In this document: positions 18,248-29,098 of the stretch, in pieces
Layout of the letters: each line of letters starts with the position of its first letter
Numbering within the stretch: the first letter of the stretch is position 1
NCBI RefSeq assembly: GCF_000024025.1
Contig: NC_013131.1
Coordinates: 5,518,001-5,582,000, forward strand
Direction of reading: 5' to 3'
Source: Catenulispora acidiphila DSM 44928
Lineage (GTDB): Bacteria; Actinomycetota; Actinomycetes; Streptomycetales; Catenulisporaceae
Length of the DNA stretch: 64,000 nucleotides
The notes under the pieces: generated by a model
What the model was told of the DNA's origin: nothing
What the model saw: the letters and a program-made list of their open reading frames with translations, nothing else
Database searches by the model: none
Translations under genes and position numbers: made by a program

Positions 18248-18724
18248 ATGGACGGCATCGTCCTGCTCAAGGAAGACCACAAGGTCGTCAAAGCCCTGTT
18301 CCGCGAGTTCGAGAAGATCAAGGACAGCGCGACCCCGGCGGCCAAGAAGAAGGTCGTGGACAAGATCTGCACCGAGATGGTCACGCACTCCTTCATCGAG
18401 GAGACGATCTTCTACCCGGCCGCGCGCGAGGGCGCCCCGGACACCACCGACCACATCCTGGAATCCGTCGAGGAACACCACGTCGTGGCCTGGCTGCTGT
18501 CCGAGCTCAAGGACCTCGATCCGAAGGATGAGACGTTCGACGCCAAGACCACGGTCCTGATCGAGAACGTCCGCCACCACATCGAGGAAGAGGAGACCGA
18601 GTGGTTCCCCCAGGTCCGCAAGGCTCTGGGTCGCAACCGTCTGGTCGAGCTCGGTGAGCAGATGGCCGCCGCCAAGAGCAAGGCGCCCGCAGACCCCTTG
18701 GCTTTGTCGTCCGCACAGAGCTGA
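18248..18724 (+). CDS. Hemerythrin HHE cation-binding domain protein
   Basis: A 158-residue four-helix bundle with the di-iron ligand pattern: H in KEDHKVVKALF, H and E in THSFIEETIFYP, HH in EEHHVVAWLL, and HHIEEEETEWFP. Roles of such proteins include O2/NO sensing, iron handling and oxidative-stress defence; no choice can be made here. The ATG at 18248 has GGGAGG seven bases upstream; homology starts there, so an upstream in-frame ATG is rejected. Confidence 0.9.
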   Translation: MDGIVLLKEDHKVVKALFREFEKIKDSATPAAKKKVVDKICTEMVTHSFIEETIFYPAAREGAPDTTDHILESVEEHHVVAWLLSELKDLDPKDETFDAKTTVLIENVRHHIEEEETEWFPQVRKALGRNRLVELGEQMAAAKSKAPADPLALSSAQS

Positions 18725-18735
18725 ACGCCTCGCGA

Positions 18736-18774
18736 AGGGCATCGGGGGGACGTTGAACGCGAGCCCGATGCCCT
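18736..18774. terminator. Bidirectional hairpin terminator
   Basis: AGGGCATCGGG pairs perfectly with CCCGATGCCCT (11-bp stem, 17-nt loop) between the convergent hemerythrin and SDR genes. It is followed by TAGCGTTTTCT, the nearest to a U-tract. Confidence 0.7.
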
Positions 18775-18811
18775 AGCGTTTTCTCTCAGGCGCTGCCGCG
18801 GAGCGTTTCCC

Positions 18812-19765
18812 TCAGGCGCTGCCGGGTTCGTTGTTGCGCTGTGCCGCACGCTCGCCGAGCACTGTCATACCGGCCAGAAAAGATCCCTGCTGGCGGGTGT
18901 TCTGGACGCCGGGCACGTCGTGCTCCGGAGTCGAGGTCGCACTCGGCAGCAGCCGGGCTGCGACGCCGAGCAGACGTGTGGTCGTGGCGGGAGCCAGCCC
19001 ATAAGCCCGGCACGCCAGCTTCGCCGCCGGGGTGAACACCAACTCCGGCCGCCGGTGTTCGGCGGCGCGGACGATCGCGCGGGCTGCCCGGTCGGCGCTG
19101 CCGGACAGCAGCGGCAGCGACGCGGCGGTGGCGAACCACGCGTATTCGCGGCGGCTCTGACCGGAGAACCTGGCGGCACGGTGTGAACCCGTGCGCATCA
19201 GTCCGGGGACGACGGTGGTGACGCTGACGCCGTCCGCGGCGAGTTCGGCTCGCAGACCGCTGGAGAACCCGGCCAGCGCGTGCTTCGCGGCGACGTAGGG
19301 CAGCAGGTGCGGGACGGGGATGCGCCCGCCGATGGAGGCGATGTTGACGATGGTGCCGCTGTGGCGCTCCCGCATGCCGGGCAGCACGGCCGAGATGAGG
19401 CGCAGCGGTCCGGCGAACATCGTCTGCCAGGCGTTCTCGAAGTCCCGCTCGGTCAGCGCCTCCATCGGGCCCACCTGGATGATTCCGGCGTTGTTCACCA
19501 CGATGTCCAGCTGTCCGAACCGCTTCTCGACCGCGTCGAGGAGATTCTGGCCGGCGTCCGGATCCCTGATGTCGCACACCGTGCTGGCCGCCTCGACGCC
19601 TCGGGCCCGCAGAAGCCGTTCGGCCTCCTGCAGTTCACCGCTGTCGCGGGCGCAGATCATCACCTGACAGCCGCGAGCGCCGAGTTCTTGGGCGATCAAC
19701 AGCCCCAGTCCGCGCGACCCGCCGGTGACGAGGGCGGTCTTGCCTCTGAAACTGTCATTCCCCAT
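18812..19765 (-). CDS. Short-chain dehydrogenase/reductase
   Basis: A 317-residue classical SDR with an extension. The Rossmann motif TGGSRGLG is near residues 15-22, the NNAG motif near 90, and the catalytic Ser...YVAAK near 145-165. About 60 residues beyond the usual 250 form a helical tail. NADPH preference is suggested by the basic CARDSGE region after beta2; substrate unknown. The 3' end lies beside two imperfect copies of a 22-bp repeat (CTCAGGCGCTGCCG core), the second containing the stop codon. Confidence 0.88.
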   Translation of the reverse strand: MGNDSFRGKTALVTGGSRGLGLLIAQELGARGCQVMICARDSGELQEAERLLRARGVEAASTVCDIRDPDAGQNLLDAVEKRFGQLDIVVNNAGIIQVGPMEALTERDFENAWQTMFAGPLRLISAVLPGMRERHSGTIVNIASIGGRIPVPHLLPYVAAKHALAGFSSGLRAELAADGVSVTTVVPGLMRTGSHRAARFSGQSRREYAWFATAASLPLLSGSADRAARAIVRAAEHRRPELVFTPAAKLACRAYGLAPATTTRLLGVAARLLPSATSTPEHDVPGVQNTRQQGSFLAGMTVLGERAAQRNNEPGSA

Positions 19766-19802
19766 GATTTTCGCTCCTTCAGGTCCCTCTATTTATCTGT
19801 AT

Positions 19803-20120
19803 CTATCCGCGCCGCGGAGCAGCCGAATTCGGGTCGGTGCGAATGGGCGGCGCGGAATTGCCGTCCGTGGTGGCCCGAGGCCCGGCGGTGGTCGCGGGGA
19901 ACTCGTCGCTGAACGACACGGGCACCTTTGCCCCGTGCCCGATGACCCCCATGATCGCCACACCCAACAGGCACGCGACGATGACCGCCGCTCCCACGAT
20001 CGCCACAGGCCAACTTCCAGCCACGATCCCGCCCCCGACCAGCAAAGCCCCGGCGATCAGCACCCCGACGGCGATCCACGCCCCAGTCCCTTCGGACCCA
20101 CTGTGCCCTTGCTCGGACAT
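19803..20120 (-). CDS. Small two-helix membrane protein
   Basis: A 105-residue protein. The N-terminus MSEQGHSGSEGTGAW is followed by two hydrophobic helices, WIAVGVLIAGALLVGGGIVA and PVAIVGAAVIVACLLGVAIM, then a Pro/Thr-rich soluble tail. It resembles short actinobacterial membrane proteins of the HGxS-AAW type with unknown function. The ATG at 20120 has GGAGG five bases upstream, so a longer frame to 20195 is rejected. Confidence 0.75.
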   Translation of the reverse strand: MSEQGHSGSEGTGAWIAVGVLIAGALLVGGGIVAGSWPVAIVGAAVIVACLLGVAIMGVIGHGAKVPVSFSDEFPATTAGPRATTDGNSAPPIRTDPNSAAPRRG

Positions 20121-20340
20121 GCGCACCTCCTTCTGCCGAGACTCGCCCGGCGAACAATGACGGGCCGTTCTGCTGCCCGGGGTGGCATGAGACAAACGGT
20201 GGTTGAGCGTTGGATTCGAGCCGATCGCTCTCCCAGTGCCTCATCAGTCGCACAAGTCGCAGGGCTGGCAGGGGCAGCACAGGGCAGTCGCCACCCGATC
20301 TCGCGTCAGGAGGGATGGTCACCGCACCCTGTCCAATGTA

Positions 20341-20751
20341 ATGTCACACGTCATGTCCCAGACTGAGATCGATGCCCTCGTCGCCGACTTCTTCGGCGCC
20401 TTCGACAACCGCGGCGGCGCCGCCGACGTGGGCCGCCTGCGCCGGCTGATGGTGCCGGGCGGCGTGATCGTCAACACCCGCCCGAGTCTGGCCGTCTGGA
20501 CTGTGGAGGAGTTCGTCGAGCCTCGCGAGAAGCTGCTGGCCCGGGGAGGCCGCCTCGTCGGATTCTCCGAGTGGGAGACCGCTTCGCACACCGAGATCGT
20601 CGGCGACCTCGCCACTCGCACCGGTGAATACCGCAAGTCCGGGACGATGGACGGCGCTCCCTACGAGGGCGGCGGGACCAAGATGTTCCAGTTCGTGCGC
20701 ACCGCCGAGGGGTGGCGGATCGTCGCGTTCTCCTGGTTCGACGAGTCCTGA
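20341..20751 (+). CDS. NTF2-like / SnoaL-type fold protein
   Basis: About 136 residues with the NTF2-fold pattern: an N-terminal helix (SQTEIDALVADFFGAFDNRG), then a sheet with VEEFVEPREKLL and a C-terminal KMFQFVRTAEGWRIVAFSWF strand pair typical of DUF4440/SnoaL-like proteins. Enzymatic or ligand-binding role unknown. The start is uncertain: ATG 20341 or ATG 20353, neither with a clear ribosome site. Confidence 0.75.
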   Translation: MSHVMSQTEIDALVADFFGAFDNRGGAADVGRLRRLMVPGGVIVNTRPSLAVWTVEEFVEPREKLLARGGRLVGFSEWETASHTEIVGDLATRTGEYRKSGTMDGAPYEGGGTKMFQFVRTAEGWRIVAFSWFDES

Positions 20752-20774
20752 GGCGGCGGTGGTCAGCCGCCGCC
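20752..20774 (+). terminator. GC hairpin terminator
   Basis: GGCGGCGG and CCGCCGCC form an 8-bp stem with a 7-nt loop immediately after the stop codon of the NTF2-like gene. Confidence 0.5.
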
Positions 20775-20929
20775 GACCCAGGGTTATCACCGACGGCCGG
20801 CCCATTCCCGGCGCACGTCGCTCTCCCTAAACTCCGGGTTACCGGCTCACCGACGGCCTTGGTTCCGGTACCACCCCTCGCGGCCCCCCACCTCATGTCC
20901 GCAGGTCCCTTATTCCCGACGAGGGAGCC

Positions 20930-22363
20930 ATGCCCAACCTGAGCGCTTCGGCGCGTGAGATCCCCGTGCCCTTCGAAGGCAAGGGATCAGGAGTCTGCGC
21001 CATGACCTGGGGTCAGCAGGCGATCTGGGACACGATCGCGCGGACCGGCCGCACCCTGAACATCGGCGGCGTCATGGCGATGCCCGAAGGAACGCCGGTC
21101 GAGGAGATCGCCGGTGTCCTGCGCTTCGCGATGAGTCGGCACCAGTCGCTGCGCGCCCGGTTGCGGCTCGACGACATCGACGACCGAGGGCTGCCCCGCC
21201 AGCAAGTCTTCGAAAGCGGCCAGACAGCGCTGGTGGTCCTGGACGTGAGCGACGCCGACGATCCCGCGACCGCCGCCGAGGAACTGCGGATGCGCTATGA
21301 AATGACACCGTTCGACTACGAGCACGAATGGCCGGTGCGGATGGCCGTGGTGTGCCGGGGCGGAAAGGTGTCCCACCTCGTCGTTCAGTACTGCCACCTG
21401 GCGGTGGACGGCGGCGGCATCGACGCCCTGATCCGCGATCTGGAGCACCTCGACCCCGAAACCGGTGCCGCCACCGCGCCGGTCCAGGGTGCCGAACTGC
21501 TCACGCTCGCCGAGAGCCAGGCCAGTGCCTCCGGCCGCCGGCGCAGTGACAAAGCCCTGCGATTCTGGGAAAAGGGACTGCGGTCGATCCCCGCGCAACG
21601 CTTCAACGGCTCCGACGACCCGCGGGAAGATCGCTTCTGGGAGATGTACTGTTACTCCCCCGCGATGTTCCTCGCGCTCCAGTCGATCGCCGCGCGCACC
21701 AAGGCCGAGACGACCCACGTCGCACTCGCGGCGTTCGCGGTCTCGCTGGCCCGCGTCACCGGCCGCAGCCCGTCGGTGACGCAGGTCCTGGTGAACAACC
21801 GCTTCCGCCCGGATTTCGCCGACGCGGTGATGCAGGTCTCGCAATCCGGCCTGTGCGTCGTCGACGTGGCGGACTGCACGTTCGACGAGGTCGTCGGGCG
21901 GGCATGGAAAGCGGCCACGGCCGCGTACCTGCACGGCTACTTCGACGAGACCGCGCGGACCAGACTGTTCGACCAGGTCGACGAAGAGCGCGGCGAGCAT
22001 GTCGACGTCTCATGCTTCGTCAACGACCGCCGCGGACAGAGCGGTCCGCAGCCCGGCGATCCACTGCCGACACCGGAGGAGCTGGCCGCGGCCCTACACC
22101 GCACGCGCATGCGCTGGGATCGCCGGATGCCCATGTACGACACGACCATGTTCCTGCACCTCGACGCGGCGCCCGACGCCAACGTGCCCGGCCGCACCGA
22201 TCCCCACGAGAGCGAACTGCCGGCGGTCTACTTCCAGCTGTGGGCGGACACCCACAAAATCGCACCGGCGGACATCGAGAGGTTCGCCCGCGGTCTGGAA
22301 GGCGTCCTCGTCGAAGCGGCATTCGACGGCACCGTCCCCACCAGAGTCGCCGCGATGGGCTAG
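20930..22363 (+). CDS. Stand-alone condensation-domain acyltransferase
   Basis: A 477-residue protein with the chloramphenicol-acetyltransferase-like fold of NRPS condensation domains. An N-terminal MTWGQQAIWDTI motif corresponds to C1. The active-site loop reads YCHLAVDGGG: the first His of HHxxxDG is Cys, while the catalytic second His and the Asp-Gly are kept. Later conserved regions include VLVNNRFRPDF. No adenylation or carrier domain is attached or nearby, so it could condense an acyl group with a free acceptor, or be an orphan from a pathway elsewhere. A hairpin terminator follows. Confidence 0.82.
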   Translation: MPNLSASAREIPVPFEGKGSGVCAMTWGQQAIWDTIARTGRTLNIGGVMAMPEGTPVEEIAGVLRFAMSRHQSLRARLRLDDIDDRGLPRQQVFESGQTALVVLDVSDADDPATAAEELRMRYEMTPFDYEHEWPVRMAVVCRGGKVSHLVVQYCHLAVDGGGIDALIRDLEHLDPETGAATAPVQGAELLTLAESQASASGRRRSDKALRFWEKGLRSIPAQRFNGSDDPREDRFWEMYCYSPAMFLALQSIAARTKAETTHVALAAFAVSLARVTGRSPSVTQVLVNNRFRPDFADAVMQVSQSGLCVVDVADCTFDEVVGRAWKAATAAYLHGYFDETARTRLFDQVDEERGEHVDVSCFVNDRRGQSGPQPGDPLPTPEELAAALHRTRMRWDRRMPMYDTTMFLHLDAAPDANVPGRTDPHESELPAVYFQLWADTHKIAPADIERFARGLEGVLVEAAFDGTVPTRVAAMG

Positions 22364-22414
22364 CACCGGGATCCGGAATCCCCCATTGGAGTCGTCTCTG
22401 TACGACGACGTTCA

Positions 22415-22444
22415 GCTCGCCCGAGCCCCAGCGCTCGGGCGAGC
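22415..22444. terminator. Bidirectional 12-bp hairpin terminator
   Basis: GCTCGCCCGAGC and GCTCGGGCGAGC pair perfectly around a 6-nt loop between the convergent condensation-domain and GH5 genes. Confidence 0.8.
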
Positions 22445-22460
22445 CGGTCGAAGGGACGGG

Positions 22461-25405
<2,945 letters not shown>

Positions 25406-25444
25406 GCCATCTCCCAGTTCTGCGGTGGGCGTGACTCGAAAGGA

Positions 25445-25456
25445 GTTAGCGCTAAC
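25445..25456. promoter_or_regulatory. LacI-type operator GTTAGCGCTAAC (copy 1)
   Basis: A perfect 12-bp palindrome 39 bases before the GH54 start. The identical palindrome occurs at 46791 and 46965 before GH3 and GH62. The central CG and the form match LacI/GalR operators; the LacI protein at 32552-33592 is a candidate ligand. Confidence 0.75.
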
Positions 25457-25491
25457 ATCCCGGAAGCAGACGGTGGCTCAATCTCTGCCCC

Positions 25492-25678
25492 CTGTCAAGC
25501 AGGCATGGGATGTCCTGCGCGTTTCGCCGCCGCCACGTCTCGGTTCATGCCGGGCGAGCCGTGGCGGTTTGGTCGGCATCATCCGGAAGCCGAGCCGCCG
25601 CACCGCTCCGGCGGGCAGGAACTTTCATGACGGCGACACCTCCCTTGACCAGCAGAACATCCCATGTCTTCTTGACAG
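25492..25678. repeat. Inverted repeat pair bounding 187 bp
   Basis: Left arm 25492-25513 and right arm 25657-25678 match as CTGTCAAG-4 nt-CATGGGATGT and its complement: 18 bases in two perfect blocks, separated by four less conserved bases. They could be the ends of a small insertion (MITE-like) or a large hairpin. No terminal duplication is clear. Confidence 0.55.
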
Positions 25679-25755
25679 CCCGCGTGTCGTGCGGCAGCGT
25701 CCTGTCGAAACCCACCTGCCCTGATAAGCGCAACACATCCATGATCGGGCTGTGT

Positions 25756-25769
25756 TGTTACCGGTAACA
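25756..25769. promoter_or_regulatory. Palindromic operator TGTTACCGGTAACA
   Basis: A perfect 14-bp palindrome 72 bases before the GH141-like gene start. The symmetry and central CCGG-type core fit a LacI/GalR-family operator different from the TTAGCGCTAA sites. Confidence 0.6.
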
Positions 25770-25841
25770 GGGCACGAAGAAACCCACGACCAGCAGGAAA
25801 GGTCATGCTATGAGGTTTCGCACTTGGATCGAGTCACCACA

Positions 25842-28800
25842 ATGAAGGCGCGCGGCATCAGGTCGCGGACGGCACTGTGGCTCTCCGCTCTGGTCGCCGT
25901 CTCAGCGGCCGCATACGGGACGCAGGCCGCTGCGACGCCGAGTGTCGCGCGTGCGGCCGTGCAGACCACCTTGTACGCCTCCCCCACTGGGTCGGGATCT
26001 TCCTGCTCCCAGACCTCGCCGTGCGCGCTGGCCGAGGCGCGCAGCGTCGTCGAGGGCATGAACGGCTCGATGACCGGCGACATCGTGGTGTACCTGACGG
26101 GCGGCACCTACAGGCTCACCAGCACCTTCGCTCTGGGACCGCAGGACTCCGGGACCAACGGGCACACCGTGTACTGGGAGGCTCTTCCGGGCCAGACACC
26201 GGTCTTCGACGGAGCGCAGCAGGTGACCGGGTGGTCGCAGTACAACTCGGGCCTGAACATCTGGCGCGCGCCGGTGGCGGCGGGTACGCGGGCCGGGGAC
26301 CTGTGGGTGGACGGCGCGCGGGCCTCGGTGACCAAGAGCGCGATCAACCCCGGCGGGTTCTCCCAGTCGGGCGCGTCGTTCACGACCTCCGACGGCTCGT
26401 ATCGCTCGTGGATCGATCCCACCGAGGCGGAGATCGTCGATGACAACCCGTGGCGGCAGCTGCACTGCCCGCTGGCCGGCATCACCGCCAACGGCGGCGG
26501 CTCCAGCCTGAACGTGAACCAGGCCTGCTACAACGCCACGTTGAGCAACACCGGCTTCCCGTTCAACGGCGCGGGCTACCCGACGCTGAACCACATCACC
26601 TGGATCGAGAACGCCTACGCGTTGCTGAACCAGCCGGGACAGTGGTTCCTCGACAGCGCCGGCGGCAGCCTGTACTACATCCCGCTGCCGGGACAAAACA
26701 TGTCCACCGCCGACGTCGAACTGCCCGTGGTCCAGGATCTGGTCGACGTGCAGGGCACCCCGGGACACCTGACCCCGATCAACGACACGGCGTCAGGGAT
26801 CGCCTATTCCGGATCCGGCTGGGGCTCCTCGACCGGCCGCGGGCTCGGCGACTTCCAGAACGACGTGCACTCCACCCAGACCAACGGCGACTCGGTCAGC
26901 TACACCTTCACCGGCAGCGGCATCACCGCGCTGACGGAGCTGAACAGCGACGAAGGCAGCATCGGGGTCTACATCGACGGCACGCTCAACCAGACCGTCA
27001 GCGCCGCCACCTCGGGCCAGCGAACCGCCGAGGACGCGGTGGTGGCCGTCAGCGGACTGACGCCCGGCAGCCACACGATCAAGCTGGTCAAACAGAGCGG
27101 GACCTGGATGCTGCTCGACGGCTTCGTGGTGATCCCGACCGCCGTCCAGCCGGCCCACGACATCACCTTCTCCGGGATCACCTTCCAGCACAACACCTGG
27201 CTCACCGAGCTCTCCCAGGGCTACCCGGAGAACCAGACCGGCGTCATGTGGAGCGAGACCAACCCGTGGAATCAGGTCAAGGACCCCGGGATGATCAACG
27301 TCGAGCGCGGCAACCACATCACCTTCGCCGGCGACACCATCGCGCACACCGGCGACGCCGGCGTCGACTTCGGCAACGGGACCCAGAACTCCACGCTCAG
27401 CACCAGCAGGATCCTGGACACCGCCGTCAACGCCGTGCAGGTCGGCGAGGTCGACGACTACTACCTGACCGACACGGCGCTGATGACCTCCGGGGACACC
27501 GTCACCGGCAACTTCATCGAACACAGCGGTGTGGTCTTCGAAAGCACCAGCGGCATCCTGGTCGGCTACACCCGCAATGTGACCGTCTCCCACAACGACG
27601 TCGGCTACTCGGCCGCGCAGGGCATCTCCGTGGGCTGGGGCTGGGGCTACGCCTCGCCCTACTGCTCCGGTTGCGCCCACGGCTATGACTACGCCGGGGG
27701 GAACCAGGTCTCGTACAACTACGTCTACGACAACGGCCTGGGCGACGGAGCCGGCAACACGGTGATGGCCGAATGCATCTACACCCTGGGCGGCCAGGGC
27801 GACGGCAACGGCTCGGTGTGGTCGACCCTGACCGGCAACGTGTGCCAGGACCAGTACATCTACAGCAACTGGGGCACCATCGCCCACGACGAAGGCAGCT
27901 CCTACTGGCAGGACCGCGACAACGTCGTGCGCTGGTCGGGCCAGGACTGGATGTACTACGACCAGCCCACCGTCAACAACATCACGGTCGGTCCCACGAA
28001 CTACTCCGACAACGCCGGCTACCGGGCCGTCGTCCCGAACAACACCAGCTTCACCCAGGCGGCCATCGTTCCCGACGGCCAGTGGCCCGCCGGCGCGCAG
28101 GCCGTCATCACCGCCGCCGGACCGCCCGCGCAGGTCGCGCCCCTCACCGGAACCCTGGACGACACCTGCCTGTGCCTGAACTACACCGGGTCCTCCTGGA
28201 CGTGGAGCGGCGACCGCAGACTCGGCGACTTGGACAACGGAATACACCAAGCCACCGGCAACGGTGACAGCTTCTCCGTGCAGTTCACCGGCACCGGCGT
28301 CTCCTGGATCGGGGAGAAGAGCGGCAGCGAGGGCACGGCGGAGATCTACGTCGACGGTGCCGACAAGGGTTCGGTCAACGCCAACAGTTCCCCCACGCAA
28401 GCCCAGCAGACGCTCTACAGTGTCGCCGGGCTGGCCGGCGGCACCCACACCCTCAAGGTCGTCAAGACCGGCGGCACCTATCTCCAGGTCGACGCCGTCA
28501 ACATCACCGGGACGGCCGTCGTCACCGGCGGCTCGGGCGGTACCGGCGGGGGCACGGGCACCTATCCGACCGGCTACCACGCCCTGACCATCGCCAGCAA
28601 TAACCTGTGCCTGGACAACTATGGCGCTGGTTCCACCGCCGGCGCGATCATCGACCAGTGGTCGTGCAACAGCGGGACCAACCAGCAGTTCCAGTTCGTC
28701 CCCACCTCCGGCGGATACGGCCAGCTCCAGATCGAGAACTCCGGCCAGGACGTCACAGTGTCCGGCGGCTCGGCCTCCCAAGGGGTGGCGGGCATCGTGC

Positions 28801-28991
28801 AGCAACCGGTCAGCACGTCGACCGCCGCCCAATGGCTGCCCCAGCAGCAGTCCGACGGCTCCTGGCAGTTCAAGAACCTGAACAGCGGCCTTTGCCTGGA
28901 CGTGTACGGAGCGAGCAGCAGCCAAGGCCAGCAACTCGACCAGTGGCCGTGCAAGAACGCACCGGGGACCAATCAGGACTTCAAGCCCTGA
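25842..28991 (+). CDS. Secreted parallel beta-helix glycosidase (GH141-like) with two beta-sandwich modules and CBM13
   Basis: A 1049-residue secreted protein. Signal peptide to about 45, then a right-handed beta-helix (LYASPTGSG...PCALAEARSVVE opening, TYRLTSTFALG) interrupted at about 314-436 by a beta-sandwich (SVSYTFTGSGI, GSIGVYIDG, HTIKLVKQSG). The helix resumes to about 765. A second copy of the sandwich lies at 767-893 (SFSVQFTGTGVSW, AEIYVDGADKG, HTLKVVKTGG), and a ricin-type trefoil ends the chain. The N-terminal pattern resembles GH141, known for alpha-L-fucosidase and xylanase members, and the next gene is a GH29 fucosidase, but the family call is tentative. ATG 25842 is chosen from the signal peptide. 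Confidence 0.8.
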   Translation: MKARGIRSRTALWLSALVAVSAAAYGTQAAATPSVARAAVQTTLYASPTGSGSSCSQTSPCALAEARSVVEGMNGSMTGDIVVYLTGGTYRLTSTFALGPQDSGTNGHTVYWEALPGQTPVFDGAQQVTGWSQYNSGLNIWRAPVAAGTRAGDLWVDGARASVTKSAINPGGFSQSGASFTTSDGSYRSWIDPTEAEIVDDNPWRQLHCPLAGITANGGGSSLNVNQACYNATLSNTGFPFNGAGYPTLNHITWIENAYALLNQPGQWFLDSAGGSLYYIPLPGQNMSTADVELPVVQDLVDVQGTPGHLTPINDTASGIAYSGSGWGSSTGRGLGDFQNDVHSTQTNGDSVSYTFTGSGITALTELNSDEGSIGVYIDGTLNQTVSAATSGQRTAEDAVVAVSGLTPGSHTIKLVKQSGTWMLLDGFVVIPTAVQPAHDITFSGITFQHNTWLTELSQGYPENQTGVMWSETNPWNQVKDPGMINVERGNHITFAGDTIAHTGDAGVDFGNGTQNSTLSTSRILDTAVNAVQVGEVDDYYLTDTALMTSGDTVTGNFIEHSGVVFESTSGILVGYTRNVTVSHNDVGYSAAQGISVGWGWGYASPYCSGCAHGYDYAGGNQVSYNYVYDNGLGDGAGNTVMAECIYTLGGQGDGNGSVWSTLTGNVCQDQYIYSNWGTIAHDEGSSYWQDRDNVVRWSGQDWMYYDQPTVNNITVGPTNYSDNAGYRAVVPNNTSFTQAAIVPDGQWPAGAQAVITAAGPPAQVAPLTGTLDDTCLCLNYTGSSWTWSGDRRLGDLDNGIHQATGNGDSFSVQFTGTGVSWIGEKSGSEGTAEIYVDGADKGSVNANSSPTQAQQTLYSVAGLAGGTHTLKVVKTGGTYLQVDAVNITGTAVVTGGSGGTGGGTGTYPTGYHALTIASNNLCLDNYGAGSTAGAIIDQWSCNSGTNQQFQFVPTSGGYGQLQIENSGQDVTVSGGSASQGVAGIVQQPVSTSTAAQWLPQQQSDGSWQFKNLNSGLCLDVYGASSSQGQQLDQWPCKNAPGTNQDFKP

Positions 28992-29038
28992 GACGGGACC
29001 GCTCCGGCTGGACGTCCGGCGGAGCGGCGTGCGGGACG

Positions 29039-29070
29039 GATTCCCGGCGGGCGTTCGCTCGCCGGGAATC
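29039..29070. terminator. Hairpin terminator
   Basis: GATTCCCGGCG pairs with CGCCGGGAATC (11 bp, extendable by wobble pairs) between the convergent GH141-like and GH29 genes. Confidence 0.7.
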
Positions 29071-29098
29071 ACCTGAGAGCCACCGTCGGTGGAGACTG

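Larger units (their letters stand above)
25406..25841. other. Divergent gene-free region between GH54 and the GH141-like gene
   Basis: 436 bp with two operator-like palindromes (25445-25456 and 25756-25769) and a long-range inverted repeat (25492-25513 with 25657-25678). Short open frames here have no supporting homology or ribosome sites. No gene is called. Confidence 0.7.

Noticed and set aside
20336-20352. TGTAATGTCACACGTCATGT as an operator at the NTF2-like gene
   Set aside because: It contains weak symmetry but overlaps the two possible start codons, and no regulator is adjacent.
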